Below are positions 7,673 to 16,156 of a DNA stretch of 33,749 nt, piece by piece (position 1 is the first letter of the stretch; each line of letters starts with the position of its first letter). Position numbers and translations under genes: made by a program. The stretch comes from Gordonia sihwensis NBRC 108236 (GTDB lineage Bacteria; Actinomycetota; Actinomycetes; Mycobacteriales; Mycobacteriaceae). The notes below the pieces were generated by a model. The model saw only the letters and a program-made list of their open reading frames with translations, was not told the DNA's origin and made no database searches. Location of the stretch: positions 1-33,749 of the forward strand of contig NZ_BANU01000044.1 of assembly GCF_000333035.1 (NCBI RefSeq). Reading direction: 5' to 3'.

Positions 7673-9673
7673 TCACTTCTTCGCGGCACCCGTCGTCAAG
7701 CGGGTGAGCGCGGCTCGGACGGCATCGCGGTCGGTGGTCCGCCAGAACGGCGGAAGCCCGGCCAGGAGGTAGCCCGCATACCGCGCCGTCGCCAGACGTG
7801 AGTCGAGCACGGCGACCACGCCGCGGTCGTCGGTGGCGCGGAGGAGCCGGCCCGCGCCCTGGGCGAGGAGCAGTGCCGCGTGGTTCGCCGAGACGGTCAG
7901 GAAGCCGTTGCCGCCGCGCGCGTCCACATCGCGCTGGCGCGCCGACAGGAGCGGGTCGTCGGGCCTGGGGAAGGGGATCCGATCGATCATCACCAACCGC
8001 AACGAGGGACCCGGGACGTCGACGCCCTGCCACAGCGACAGAGTGCCGAACAGGCAGGTGGCCTCGTCGGCGGCGAATCTCTCGATCAGTGCCGACGTCG
8101 CATCGTCGCCCTGGCACAGGATCGGGAACCCGACTCGGTCGCGGAGCTTCTCCGCGGCCTCCTTGGCGGCCCGCATCGACGAGAACAGGCCGAGGGTACG
8201 ACCGCCCGCAGCGTTCATCAGATCGACCATCTCGTCCAGCGTCGACTCCGCGATGCCGTCACGGCCGGGCGCCCGCAGGTGCTTGCCGACGTAGAGAATC
8301 GCGGCGCGCTGGTAGTCGAAGGGGCTGCCGGCGTCCATGCCGCGCCATCCCGCGGCCTCCACGTCCTTGCCACCGTGGGCGGGCAGCCCCCAGGTGCGTG
8401 CGAGGGCGTCGAAGTTGCCACCGATGGTCAGGGTCGCGGACGTGAGGATCACAGTCGAGTCGGTGAACAGCGAGGTGCGCAGCAGCCCGGCCACCGACAA
8501 CGGCGCTATCCGCAGCGTCGGGCGGACGGTTCCGCGGATCCGGTCGGCGGACAGCCAGACGACGTCGTGCCTCTTGGTGATGTCGGTCTCGGCGAAGACC
8601 GTCAGCACTCGCACCACCGAATCGTGCAGCGAGTCGGTGGCCGACAGCGCCATCTGCCTGGCGGCCGCAGCCTCCGGATCGGTGCCTGCCGACGGCGCCG
8701 GACCGACCGCGTTCCGCGCGTTCCAGAGGCGGTCGCGCAGCGATGCGAGGACCTCGGGTGCGCCGCTCGGGAGTCGGGTCCACTCGCCCTGCGGTGAGTC
8801 CTCCAGCAGCAACTCCAGCTGTTCGCCCGCGCCGACCAGCGCGTCGGCGCTCTCGTCGTCGATCAACTTGCCGAGCCGGCGGGCGACCTGCGAGACGCTC
8901 GCGGCCGAGATCTCCTCGGTGGTGACGGAGGTGATCCGGTCCACCAGTTCGTGGGCCTCGTCGATGACCACCACGCGGTGCTCGGGAAGGATGGTCGCCG
9001 GACTCATCGCGTCGATGGCGAGCATCGCGTGGTTGGTGACCACGACGTCGGAGGCGCCGGCCTTCTTCCGTGCCAGTTCGGCGAAGCAGTCATCGCTGTA
9101 GGGGCAGTTCGACGCCCCGAGACATTCGCGCGAGGAGACGCTCACCTGGCGCCACGACTGGTCGCTGACGCCGGGGGAGAGATCGTCGCGGTCTCCGGTC
9201 TCGGTGTCGGAGGTCCACTCGCGCAACCGCGTCACCTCGCGGCCCATGCGGGACAGGTCGAAGGCGTCGAACAGCTCGGCGTTCGGATCCTCGTCGGCCA
9301 CTCCCGAGTGGATCTTGTTGAGGCACAGGTAGTTGGCGCGACCCTTCAGGATCGCGAACGACGGTTCGCGGCCCAGCGGCTTCGTGAGCGCGCCCGCGAG
9401 ACGCGGTAGGTCACGTTCGGTCAGCTGGCGCTGGAGGGCGATGGTGGCCGTCGAGACGACGACGGTCTCGTCGGTGTCGACGGCGTGCCGGAGCGCGGGG
9501 ACCAGGTAGGCCAGCGACTTTCCGGTGCCGGTACCGGCTTGGACCGCGAGGTGATGGTCGTTCTCGATCGCCTCGCCGACGGCCTCGGCCATCGCCAGCT
9601 GACCGTCGCGCCGGGCTCCGCCGAGGGATTCGACGGCGGTGGCCAGGAGGTCGGCGACATCGGGGACGCTCAC
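7673..9673 (-). CDS. dinG: DinG-family ATP-dependent DNA helicase
   Basis: This 666-aa superfamily 2 helicase of the XPD/DinG type unwinds structured DNA such as R-loops, forks or G-quadruplexes. Walker A is AGTGTGKS (46-53), the Walker B box is DEAH (238-241), and SATLTIGG and QGAGRLLR mark later helicase motifs. Four cysteines, at 117 (NYLCLNK) and 184, 190, 196 (ECLGASNCPYSDDC), have the spacing expected for a 4Fe-4S cluster. The GTG at 9673 overlaps the pncA stop as GTGA; longer in-frame readings upstream only cross pncA. The coupling to NAD-salvage genes reflects a conserved pncB-dinG pairing in mycobacteria. Confidence 0.93.
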   Translation of the reverse strand: MSVPDVADLLATAVESLGGARRDGQLAMAEAVGEAIENDHHLAVQAGTGTGKSLAYLVPALRHAVDTDETVVVSTATIALQRQLTERDLPRLAGALTKPLGREPSFAILKGRANYLCLNKIHSGVADEDPNAELFDAFDLSRMGREVTRLREWTSDTETGDRDDLSPGVSDQSWRQVSVSSRECLGASNCPYSDDCFAELARKKAGASDVVVTNHAMLAIDAMSPATILPEHRVVVIDEAHELVDRITSVTTEEISAASVSQVARRLGKLIDDESADALVGAGEQLELLLEDSPQGEWTRLPSGAPEVLASLRDRLWNARNAVGPAPSAGTDPEAAAARQMALSATDSLHDSVVRVLTVFAETDITKRHDVVWLSADRIRGTVRPTLRIAPLSVAGLLRTSLFTDSTVILTSATLTIGGNFDALARTWGLPAHGGKDVEAAGWRGMDAGSPFDYQRAAILYVGKHLRAPGRDGIAESTLDEMVDLMNAAGGRTLGLFSSMRAAKEAAEKLRDRVGFPILCQGDDATSALIERFAADEATCLFGTLSLWQGVDVPGPSLRLVMIDRIPFPRPDDPLLSARQRDVDARGGNGFLTVSANHAALLLAQGAGRLLRATDDRGVVAVLDSRLATARYAGYLLAGLPPFWRTTDRDAVRAALTRLTTGAAKK

Positions 9674-10284
9674 TCGGCCGCGTCGTCTTCGTGAGGGGCA
9701 CCGGTGTGCACGAGGGTGCCCACCAGCTCGACTCTCGCGTCGCGCATGACGTCGAACGCGGTCGCGGTGGTGGTCTCGGCGACGGCCGCGGTGAAGTCCA
9801 GCAGCACACGTGTGGCGAAGCCGGCCGCGGCGGCGTCGACCGCGGTCGCGCGAACACAATGGTCGGTGGCGATGCCGACGACGTCCACCTCGGAGACGTC
9901 GCGCGCGGTGAGCCAGTCGGCCAGGCCGTTTCCGTGTTCGTCGCGGCCCTCGAAGCCCGAGTACGCGGCGTCGAACTCGCCCTTGGAGAAGACCGCCTGC
10001 ACGGGGCCGGTGCGGAAGGCCGGATGGAACTCGGCGCCGGGCGTGCCCACCACGCAGTGCGGTGGCCACGAGTCGACGAAGTCGGGGGTCTCGGAGAAGT
10101 GCCCCCCGGGGTCGACGTGGTAGTCGCGGGTGGCCGCCACCACCGGATACGAGCCGGTGATCGCGTTGATCGCGGCGGCGACCGCACCGCCGCCGGCCAC
10201 CGCGAGGGAGCCGCCCTCGCAGAAGTCGTTCTGGACGTCGACGACGATCAGCGCACGATTCCGCGGTGGGGTCTCCTCGGTCAT
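9670..10284 (-). CDS. pncA: Nicotinamidase/pyrazinamidase
   Basis: This 204-aa enzyme deamidates nicotinamide to nicotinate, the substrate of the pncB product encoded just upstream. The catalytic triad is visible as Asp16 (VVDVQNDF), Lys101 (FSKGEFD) and Cys143 (ATDHCVRATA). The metal site is Asp54, His56 and His62 in TRDYHVDPGGHF, with His77 in PPHCV. A cis-peptide GIATDHC segment is present. The length is normal. The ATG at 10284 overlaps the pncB stop as ATGA and the stop overlaps dinG by 4 nt, so the genes are translationally coupled. In M. tuberculosis pncA is not beside pncB1, as far as I recall. An intact PncA predicts the ability to hydrolyse pyrazinamide. Confidence 0.95.
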   Translation of the reverse strand: MTEETPPRNRALIVVDVQNDFCEGGSLAVAGGGAVAAAINAITGSYPVVAATRDYHVDPGGHFSETPDFVDSWPPHCVVGTPGAEFHPAFRTGPVQAVFSKGEFDAAYSGFEGRDEHGNGLADWLTARDVSEVDVVGIATDHCVRATAVDAAAAGFATRVLLDFTAAVAETTTATAFDVMRDARVELVGTLVHTGAPHEDDAAE

Positions 10285-11603
10285 CGACTCTCCGGTTCGG
10301 TCAGGTAGCGGGTGGGGACTGCGGGGTCGCCGTGGCTGAGCCCGAGACCCTCCCACGGGAGGGTGACGAGCCCGTGCGCGAGATGCCCGCGGGACTGCTC
10401 CAGTGTAGGCAGCCCGGAAACTCGGTCGCCGCCGCGGACCAGTGGAATCTGGAGTTCGGCCACGTCCAGGCCTCCGGTGCCCGGGATCGCCTGATCCGCG
10501 GGCGCGTCGGCACGCAACAGGATCTCTTCGACGATGGTTCCGGACGCGCGGGCTGCGCGAACGGCGCGCTTGCGTCCGCCGTGGCTCTCCTTGTGGCTCG
10601 ACCGCTTCGCGACCGGGACGCCGTCCACCTCGACCAGTTTGTAGACCATGCCCGCAGTCGGTGAACCGCTGCCGGTCACCAGCGAGGTTCCGACGCCGTA
10701 GATGTCGACGGGTTCGGCGCGCAGCGAGGCGATGGCGTACTCGTCGAGATCGCCGGAGACGACGATCTTGGTGCCGGTGGCGCCGAGCTCGTCGAGCTGC
10801 CTGCGTACCTGGCGGGCGAGGACGCCCAGATCCCCCGAGTCGATCCGGACCGCTCCGAGCGAGGTGCCTGCGACCTCGATCGCGTTCTTGACACCGGTGG
10901 TGATGTCGTAGGTGTCCACGAGCAGGGTGGTCCCGACGCCGAGCGCCTCGACCTGCGCGGCGAAGGCGGCCCGCTCGTCGCTGCCGTCGGGATGCGCGAA
11001 CGAGAGCGTGAACGCGTGCGCCGCGGTTCCCGCACTCGGCACGCGGTAGGTGCGAGCGGCCTCGAGATTGCTGGTCGCGTCGACTCCCGCGAGATATGCG
11101 GCGCGCGCTGAGGCGACCGCCGCGCGCTCGTGCGTGCGGCGTCCGCCCATCTCGATGATCGGGCGGCCCGCGGCAGCGCTCACCATACGCGCCGCCGCGG
11201 AGGCGATCGCGCTGTCGTGATTGAGGATCGAGAGGATCAGCGTCTCCAGCACCACAGCTTCGGCGAAGCCGCCGCGCACGGTCAGGATGGGCGAGCCGGG
11301 GAAGTAGAGCTCGCCCTCGCGGTACCCGTCGATCTCTCCGCGGAAGCGGTAGTCGGAGAGCCATGCCAGGGTGTCCTGGTCGACCACGGTCCGGAGCGAG
11401 TCGATCTCCTCCGGACCGAATCGGAAGCGTTCGAGGGCGTCGAGCAGACGTCCGGTGCCCGCGACGACTCCGTAGCGTCGGCCGTCGGGGAGGCGGCGGG
11501 CGAAGACCTCGAACACGCAGCTGCGCTGCGCCGTCCCGGCCCTCAGGGCGGCCGACAGCATGGTCAGCTCGTATTGATCGGTCAGCAGCGCGGTACTGGT
11601 CAC
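10281..11603 (-). CDS. pncB: Nicotinate phosphoribosyltransferase
   Basis: This 440-aa enzyme joins nicotinate and PRPP to give nicotinate mononucleotide in the Preiss-Handler NAD salvage route. It begins [15 protein letters not shown], the hallmark N-terminus of the family, and carries [23 protein letters not shown] and [15 protein letters not shown], which form the phosphate and substrate site. The GTG at 11603 is chosen because the conserved sequence starts there and TAGGGT lies 7 nt upstream on the minus strand. An ATG at 11624 would overlap the start of clpS and add nonconserved residues. It heads a compact operon with pncA, dinG and glgB. Confidence 0.93.
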   Translation of the reverse strand: MTSTALLTDQYELTMLSAALRAGTAQRSCVFEVFARRLPDGRRYGVVAGTGRLLDALERFRFGPEEIDSLRTVVDQDTLAWLSDYRFRGEIDGYREGELYFPGSPILTVRGGFAEAVVLETLILSILNHDSAIASAAARMVSAAAGRPIIEMGGRRTHERAAVASARAAYLAGVDATSNLEAARTYRVPSAGTAAHAFTLSFAHPDGSDERAAFAAQVEALGVGTTLLVDTYDITTGVKNAIEVAGTSLGAVRIDSGDLGVLARQVRRQLDELGATGTKIVVSGDLDEYAIASLRAEPVDIYGVGTSLVTGSGSPTAGMVYKLVEVDGVPVAKRSSHKESHGGRKRAVRAARASGTIVEEILLRADAPADQAIPGTGGLDVAELQIPLVRGGDRVSGLPTLEQSRGHLAHGLVTLPWEGLGLSHGDPAVPTRYLTEPESR

Positions 11604-11609
11604 CTTCGC

Positions 11610-11616
11610 TACCCTA
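11610..11616. promoter_or_regulatory. Shared symmetric -10 element for divergent pncB and clpS
   Basis: TACCCTA reads TACCCT on the plus strand (11610-11615) and TAGGGT on the minus strand (11616-11611); both fit TANNNT. The clpS ATG (11623) and the pncB GTG (11603) each lie 7 nt beyond the respective hexamer, so both mRNAs would be leaderless and start from the same melted -10 region. No clear -35 is visible on either side. Confidence 0.5.
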
Positions 11617-11622
11617 TTACTC

Positions 11623-11925
11623 ATGGCGCGCGATGAGGCGACACCAGGTACGAGCACCGGTACCGCGGTGGCAGAACCAGAGGTGACTCACGACCGCCCC
11701 TGGGTGACGCTGGTGTGGGACGACCCGGTCAATCTCATGAACTACGTCGCCTATGTCTTTCAGCGGATCTTCGGTTATTCGGAGGAGAAGGCCAAGGCGC
11801 TGATGATGCAGGTGCACACCGAGGGGAAGGCCGTGGTCTCCAGCGGCGACCGCGTGAAGGTGGAGGCCGACGTCCGCAAACTGCATGCGGCCGGCCTGTG
11901 GGCGACCATGCAGCACGACTCCTGA
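11623..11925 (+). CDS. clpS: ATP-dependent Clp protease adaptor ClpS
   Basis: This 100-aa protein is the N-end-rule adaptor that delivers substrates with destabilising N-terminal residues to ClpC/ClpA-ClpP. After a flexible 25-residue N-terminus come the conserved [10 protein letters not shown] (residues 33-42), [21 protein letters not shown] and [10 protein letters not shown] motifs, which form the ClpS fold and its N-degron pocket, ending with [10 protein letters not shown]. The ATG at 11623 is the only plausible start and sits 7 nt after TACCCT. Its stop overlaps the next start by one base (TGATG), so it leads the operon toward murI. Confidence 0.95.
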   Translation: MARDEATPGTSTGTAVAEPEVTHDRPWVTLVWDDPVNLMNYVAYVFQRIFGYSEEKAKALMMQVHTEGKAVVSSGDRVKVEADVRKLHAAGLWATMQHDS

Positions 11926-12557
11926 TGCGGACCTGGCGCAGAACCGGTGCGGGCGAGGACGTCCGCATCTGCTCCAACCTCGAGAACTACGAATGCCAAC
12001 TGCTGGCGTCGATGGTCGAGTCCATCACCGATCTGCTCAACGAGCGTGCCGAGTCGGCTCCGCGCGACGAACTGTCGGAGCTGACGGGGATCCAGACGGG
12101 GCACACCCGCGCACCGGACGATGTCACGCTGGGACGGCTGCTGCCCGATTTCCATCGACCCGACCAGGAGCCGGAACTCGCGGCCGGACCGATCGCCGCG
12201 GACCTCAACGGGGGACTGCGCAGCGTCAACGAACCGCAGATCATCGACGCGAAACTCGCCGCGGCACGCACAGTTCTCGAAACACTGCCGAGCGGCGGCG
12301 GGGACGTCTCGCTGACCGAGTCCCAGGCCGACCGCTGGCTGACGGCGCTCACCGACATCCGACTGGCACTGGGCGCGATGCTCGGGATCACCGATGAGCC
12401 CTCGAAGCTGCCGCCCGACCATCCGCACGCCGCACACCAGGACGTCTACGACTGGCTGTCGGTGGTGCAGGGGCTGCTGGTCGAAGCACTGATGTCGGCG
12501 GAGTGGACGCAGCCGGAGGACCCGTCGCAAGGGGAGTGGGGGCACGACGGATGGTGA
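11925..12557 (+). CDS. DUF2017 family protein
   Basis: This 210-aa soluble protein matches the actinobacterial DUF2017 family encoded directly after clpS (Rv1332 in M. tuberculosis). Typical features are the start MRTWRR, the ENYECQLLASMVESITDLL segment, DRWLTALTDIRLALGAMLGIT, and YDWLSVVQGLLVEAL near the C-terminus. It appears mostly helical, with no membrane segment or signal. The function is not known. The constant pairing with clpS suggests a link to Clp proteolysis, which is inference only. The ATG overlaps the clpS stop by one base, and its end overlaps the peptidase start by 7 nt. Confidence 0.85.
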   Translation: MRTWRRTGAGEDVRICSNLENYECQLLASMVESITDLLNERAESAPRDELSELTGIQTGHTRAPDDVTLGRLLPDFHRPDQEPELAAGPIAADLNGGLRSVNEPQIIDAKLAAARTVLETLPSGGGDVSLTESQADRWLTALTDIRLALGAMLGITDEPSKLPPDHPHAAHQDVYDWLSVVQGLLVEALMSAEWTQPEDPSQGEWGHDGW

Positions 12558-13654
12558 CCGAGCCGAAGTCGTCTGTGTCGCGCCCGGGCAACCGGATCAC
12601 GGATGTCGCCGGAATCGCGGTGGGCCATCACCACCGACTCGACGACGAGGTGGTGCTCGCGAGTGTCGCTGAACCCGGCAGCGGGTGGGCGACCGGGACC
12701 ACGGTCATCACCCTGCCGCGCGGGTGCGCGACGGCGGTGGACGTGCGCGGCGGCGGTCCTGGGACGCGCGAGACCGACCTGCTCGATCCGGTCAACACGG
12801 TCCGCGGCGCCGACGCGATCGTGCTCTCCGGTGGCAGCGCCTATGGTCTTGCCGCGGCCGACGGGGTGATGCGGGGACTCGAGGAGGCCGGGGTCGGACT
12901 GCCGATGGACGGTCAGGGGCACGTGGTGCCCATCGTGCCGGCCGCGGTCATCTTCGACCTCCCGGTCGGCCGGTGGGAGAACCGTCCGACCGCCGAGTTC
13001 GGTGCGCGGGCGCTCGCCGACGCCAGGACCGATTTCGCGATCGGATCGGTCGGGGCCGGGACCGGGGCGCGCGCCGGCGCACTCAAGGGCGGCGTGGGCA
13101 CCGCGTCGATCACGTTCTCCGACGGTCCGGCTCGCGGATTGACGATCGGCGCTCTCGTCGTGGCCAATCCGGTCGGCGGTGTCGTCGATCCGTCGACAGG
13201 GCTGCCGTGGGGTGCCGACGACCTCGAACTGCACCGTCTGCGCGCGCCGAAGCAACTCGAGATCAAGAGGCTCGCCGAGCTCACCGCAAAGGGCACGGTA
13301 CTGAACACGACGATCGGGGTGGTCGCGACGGATGCCACGCTGTCGGTGGCGAGCACCCGGCGTCTGGCGATGTCCGGTCACGACGGACTCGCGCGGGCGG
13401 TCCGTCCCGCGCATTCACCGCTCGACGGCGACACCCTGTTCGCCGTCGCCACCGGCGAGAAGGCCGCCGATCCGGACACCGCTGTCGACGTTCCGCCGGG
13501 GATGGACCCGGACACCGCGATCGTCGCGGCACTGGCCGACGCATCGGCGACGGTGGTGCAGCGGGCGATCGTCTCGGCGGTGGTCGCCGCGACCGGCGTC
13601 GCCGGGATTCCGGCATACCGCGACGTGCTGTTCTCCGCCTTCGGCGACGCATGA
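12551..13654 (+). CDS. P1-family peptidase (DmpA-type aminopeptidase/esterase)
   Basis: This 367-aa protein belongs to peptidase family P1, the DmpA/BapA N-terminal nucleophile hydrolases. They are made as a precursor that cleaves itself to expose a new N-terminal Ser or Thr. The family start NRITDVAGIAVGHHHR, the LSGGSAYGLAAADGVMRGLE segment and the cleavage region GTVLNTTIGVVATDATL are present. By alignment with the family the expected cut is between Asn252 and Thr253, making Thr253 the nucleophile. It is probably an aminopeptidase for small or D-amino-acid peptides; the substrate cannot be read from sequence. The ATG at 12551 and the next codon, GTG at 12554 (overlapping the stop as GTGA), are both possible starts. 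It overlaps the rhomboid gene by ATGA. Confidence 0.9.
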   Translation: MVTEPKSSVSRPGNRITDVAGIAVGHHHRLDDEVVLASVAEPGSGWATGTTVITLPRGCATAVDVRGGGPGTRETDLLDPVNTVRGADAIVLSGGSAYGLAAADGVMRGLEEAGVGLPMDGQGHVVPIVPAAVIFDLPVGRWENRPTAEFGARALADARTDFAIGSVGAGTGARAGALKGGVGTASITFSDGPARGLTIGALVVANPVGGVVDPSTGLPWGADDLELHRLRAPKQLEIKRLAELTAKGTVLNTTIGVVATDATLSVASTRRLAMSGHDGLARAVRPAHSPLDGDTLFAVATGEKAADPDTAVDVPPGMDPDTAIVAALADASATVVQRAIVSAVVAATGVAGIPAYRDVLFSAFGDA

Positions 13655-14304
13655 GCGGCGGGATCGCGTCGCCGTCCGACCCTCGTCTTCCGAAGCCGCG
13701 TCGGTCGCCGATGCCCAAGTGGGAGCGGTCGGGCATCACGATGGGCGTCATCGCCGTCGTGCTGCTGGTGGTCGAGGCGATCGACATGGCGACCGGTGGG
13801 GACCTCGACGAGTACGGCATCGTGCCGCGACGGCTGTCCGGACTCGACGGGATCATCTGGGCGCCGCTGCTGCACTCGGACTTCGCTCACCTGATCGGCA
13901 ACCTGATCCCGGGCGTGGTGCTCGGCTTCCTGCTGCTGATGTCGGGACGCTTCCTGTGGGTGACGGCGATCGTATGGGTCATCAGCGGTCTGGGAGTGTG
14001 GCTCACCGCCCCGACCGGCTCGGTGACGATCGGCGCATCGGGGATCGTCTTCGGGTGGCTGGCGTATCTGCTGGTCCGCGGTCTCTTCAACCGCGACGTG
14101 TGGCAGGTGCTCGGCGGGGTGGTCCTATTGGCGGTCTACGGTGGGATCCTGTGGGGCGTGCTGCCGCACGGAGGTGGAGTGTCGTGGCAGGGACACCTGT
14201 TCGGCGCTGTCGGCGGCGTGCTGGCGGCGTGGATGCTCAGTGACCGACGCGATCCGGGCAGCTCCGAGCCCCGACGACCAGAACTCAAGGGAGGCCCCCG
14301 ATAA
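13651..14304 (+). CDS. Rhomboid-family intramembrane serine protease
   Basis: This 217-aa protein has about six hydrophobic segments from residue 28 on. The catalytic pair is Ser130 in GASGIVFGW and His182 in [25 protein letters not shown] (75-88) supplies the conserved HxxxxHLxxN of rhomboids that stabilises the oxyanion. It cleaves transmembrane segments within the membrane; substrates are unknown. Position and size correspond to Rv1337. The ATG overlaps the peptidase stop as ATGA, and its TAA overlaps the apparent ATA start of murI. In M. tuberculosis mec-cysO-cysM lie between these two genes; here they directly overlap. Confidence 0.92.
   Translation: MSGGIASPSDPRLPKPRRSPMPKWERSGITMGVIAVVLLVVEAIDMATGGDLDEYGIVPRRLSGLDGIIWAPLLHSDFAHLIGNLIPGVVLGFLLLMSGRFLWVTAIVWVISGLGVWLTAPTGSVTIGASGIVFGWLAYLLVRGLFNRDVWQVLGGVVLLAVYGGILWGVLPHGGGVSWQGHLFGAVGGVLAAWMLSDRRDPGSSEPRRPELKGGPR
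14289..14294 (+). promoter_or_regulatory. Shine-Dalgarno that fixes the murI start at ATA
   Basis: GGGAGG ends 6 nt before the ATA at 14301, an ideal ribosome-binding distance. The next possible initiator, CTG at 14310, would be 15 nt away. This argues that initiation is on ATA. Confidence 0.55.
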
Positions 14305-15104
14305 CCGAGCTGCAAACCGGTCCCATCGGCATCTTCGACTCGGGCGTCGGCGGGCTCACCGTCGCGCGCGCGATCATCGATCAGCTGCCCGATGAGGATG
14401 TCATCTACATCGGCGACACCGCGAACGGGCCGTACGGGCCGTTGACCATTCCGGAGATCCGCAGGCATGCGCTGGCCATCGGTGACGAATTGGTGCACCG
14501 TGGGGTCAAGGCGATCGTCATCGCCTGCAACACCGCGTCGGCGGCCTGTCTGCGCGATGCGCGTGAACGCTATGCCCCCATTCCCGTCATCGAGGTGATC
14601 CTGCCCGCCGTGCGGCGCGCGGTGGTCGCGACCAAGACCGGTCGGATCGGCGTCATCGGCACGGAGGCGACCATCGCGTCGCGCGCGTATCAGGACTCGT
14701 TCGCCGCGGCACGCGATGTGGAGATCACGGCCGTCGCCTGCCCGAGGTTCGTCGACTTCGTGGAGCGGGGGATCACCAGCGGACGCCAGATCCTGGGTCT
14801 CGCCGAGGGCTACCTCGAGCCGCTGCAGGAGGCCGGCGTCGACACTCTGGTCCTGGGGTGCACCCACTATCCGCTGCTGTCGGGTGTGGTGCAGTTGGTG
14901 ATGGGCGATCAGGTGACGCTCGTGTCGAGCGCCGAGGAGACGGCGAAGGACACTGTCCGCGTCCTGACCGAGCGCGACGCCCTGCATCCGCACTCGAATC
15001 GCGTGGCCCGGCGTCATTTCTCCGCGACCGGCGATCCGGACTCGTTCCGCAAGCTCTCGACCCGGTTCTTGGGACCTTCGGTGGGCCACGTAGAGCATTT
15101 CTGA
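14301..15104 (+). CDS. murI: Glutamate racemase MurI, apparent ATA start
   Basis: This 267-aa enzyme makes D-glutamate for peptidoglycan. Catalytic and binding residues are FDSGVGGLT (Asp13, Ser14), IACNTASAA (Cys76) and LGCTHYPLL (Cys187, His189), with [10 protein letters not shown] near residue 39. The match to mycobacterial MurI runs from residue 8 to the end. The reading frame has a stop at 14241 and no ATG, GTG or TTG before the conserved N-terminus. ATA at 14301 overlaps the rhomboid TAA (ATAA) where an ATGA overlap would be expected. A start at the TTG at 14442 would remove Asp13. CTG at 14310 is the only other candidate. Confidence 0.92.
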   Translation: MTELQTGPIGIFDSGVGGLTVARAIIDQLPDEDVIYIGDTANGPYGPLTIPEIRRHALAIGDELVHRGVKAIVIACNTASAACLRDARERYAPIPVIEVILPAVRRAVVATKTGRIGVIGTEATIASRAYQDSFAAARDVEITAVACPRFVDFVERGITSGRQILGLAEGYLEPLQEAGVDTLVLGCTHYPLLSGVVQLVMGDQVTLVSSAEETAKDTVRVLTERDALHPHSNRVARRHFSATGDPDSFRKLSTRFLGPSVGHVEHF

Positions 15105-15171
15105 CCACTCCCGTGTGGCGTTCGGCACGGTCGATGCAGTGCCAACTCACCGGTCACAGGAGGGCGGATTG

Positions 15172-15219
15172 ATGCCGGATTTCCGGAGCGGCATGGCAGA
15201 GTGTGTCCCATGCGTTTGA
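15172..15219 (+). CDS. Possible 15-codon upstream ORF before the metallo-beta-lactamase gene
   Basis: ATG at 15172 opens MPDFRSGMAECVPCV and ends at TGA 15217-15219. A strong AGGAGG (15158-15163) lies 8 nt upstream, better than any site for the following gene. The ORF ends 10 nt inside the downstream gene in another frame, so its ribosomes could feed or block initiation at 15210. The peptide ends with a CxxC pair. Whether it is translated is unknown; it may simply be the site through which the next gene is coupled. Confidence 0.35.
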   Translation: MPDFRSGMAECVPCV

Positions 15220-15986
15220 CGGTGCTCGGGTGTTCAGGGAGTGTGAACGGCCCTGGTGCACCGTGCTCCGGATACCTGGTTCAGGCCGACGGACACCCGC
15301 CGGTCTTGATCGATTGCGGACACGGTGTCTTCGGTGAACTGCAGCAACACGCGGATCCGAACCAGGTCGCCGTCCTGCTCAGTCATCTGCACGCAGACCA
15401 CTGCATGGATCTGCCCGCAATGCTGGTGTGGCGTCGGTGGGCGCCGACTCCGGCCACCGAACGTTCGCTCCTGTACGGGCCGGAGGGCACGGCGCTGCGC
15501 GTCGGTGCCGGGGCGTCGGAGTACCCGGGCGAGGTGGACGACCTGTCGGACACCTACGACGTGCGCGAGTGGGTCGACCGCGAAGCCGTCGAGATCCACG
15601 GCCTCCACATCGAGCCGTACAAGGTGAACCATCCGCCGAGCACCTTCGGGTTGCGGATCGTCGGCCCCGACGGCGAGGTGCTCGCCTACAGCGGCGACAC
15701 CGGCGTGTGCGAGGAGGTGGTCGATCTCGCGCGCGACGCCGACCTGTTCCTGTGCGAGGCATCGTGGACGCACGAGCCCGGCGTCCGGCCCGAGGGGCTG
15801 CATCTCTCCGGGGTCGAAGCCGGACAGGTGGCCGCCCGCGCATCGGTCCGCTCGCTCGCCCTGACTCACGTGGTCCCGTGGGCCGACTCCGCCGCCATCC
15901 TCGACGAGGCGTCGGGCGAGTATGCGGGACCGCTGCAACTCGTCCACCAGGGTCAGGTCATCGAGGTCCGTAAGCCGGTCGCATAG
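15210..15986 (+). CDS. Metallo-beta-lactamase-fold phosphodiesterase (Rv1339-like)
   Basis: This 258-aa cytoplasmic hydrolase has the metal motif SHLHADH (His59, His61, Asp63, His64), further ligands likely in VNHPPST, YSGDTG and LTHVVPW, and an N-terminal LTVLGCSGS strand. It belongs to the RNase Z/PDE-like branch of the metallo-beta-lactamase fold. The M. tuberculosis protein at the same locus, Rv1339, has been described as an atypical cyclic-AMP phosphodiesterase, so cAMP breakdown is the likely role here. The ATG at 15210 is chosen because the conserved beta-strand begins immediately; GTG at 15201 is an in-frame alternative. It has no good Shine-Dalgarno of its own. It lies between murI and rph. 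Confidence 0.88.
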   Translation: MRLTVLGCSGSVNGPGAPCSGYLVQADGHPPVLIDCGHGVFGELQQHADPNQVAVLLSHLHADHCMDLPAMLVWRRWAPTPATERSLLYGPEGTALRVGAGASEYPGEVDDLSDTYDVREWVDREAVEIHGLHIEPYKVNHPPSTFGLRIVGPDGEVLAYSGDTGVCEEVVDLARDADLFLCEASWTHEPGVRPEGLHLSGVEAGQVAARASVRSLALTHVVPWADSAAILDEASGEYAGPLQLVHQGQVIEVRKPVA

Positions 15987-16156
15987 ATCGCCTCGCTGGT
16001 TGAGCCGCGACGGTCGCTGCCGGTCTGCCCGTTCTTGTATCCGCGCAGCTCGACGACGGACGCGCGCTCCCAGCCCGCGCGTTCGTCGCGGAGTTGCGCG
16101 GATGTGCTGCGCGCTGCCCGGCACCTCCTCGTCGGCGGATATGTCGGCCTGTCCAG

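Noticed and set aside
9674..10069. Longer N-terminus for DinG
   Set aside because: It lies wholly antiphase within pncA; the GTGA overlap at 9673 and the helicase N-terminus fix the start.
11604..11657. Longer N-terminus for PncB
   Set aside because: It would cross the divergent clpS start and the shared -10 box and adds unconserved residues.
16000..16156. Small gene between the metallo-beta-lactamase gene and rph
   Set aside because: Frames are short, without ribosome sites or family features; only a repeat-like GGTTGAGC fragment and the rph promoter are supported.
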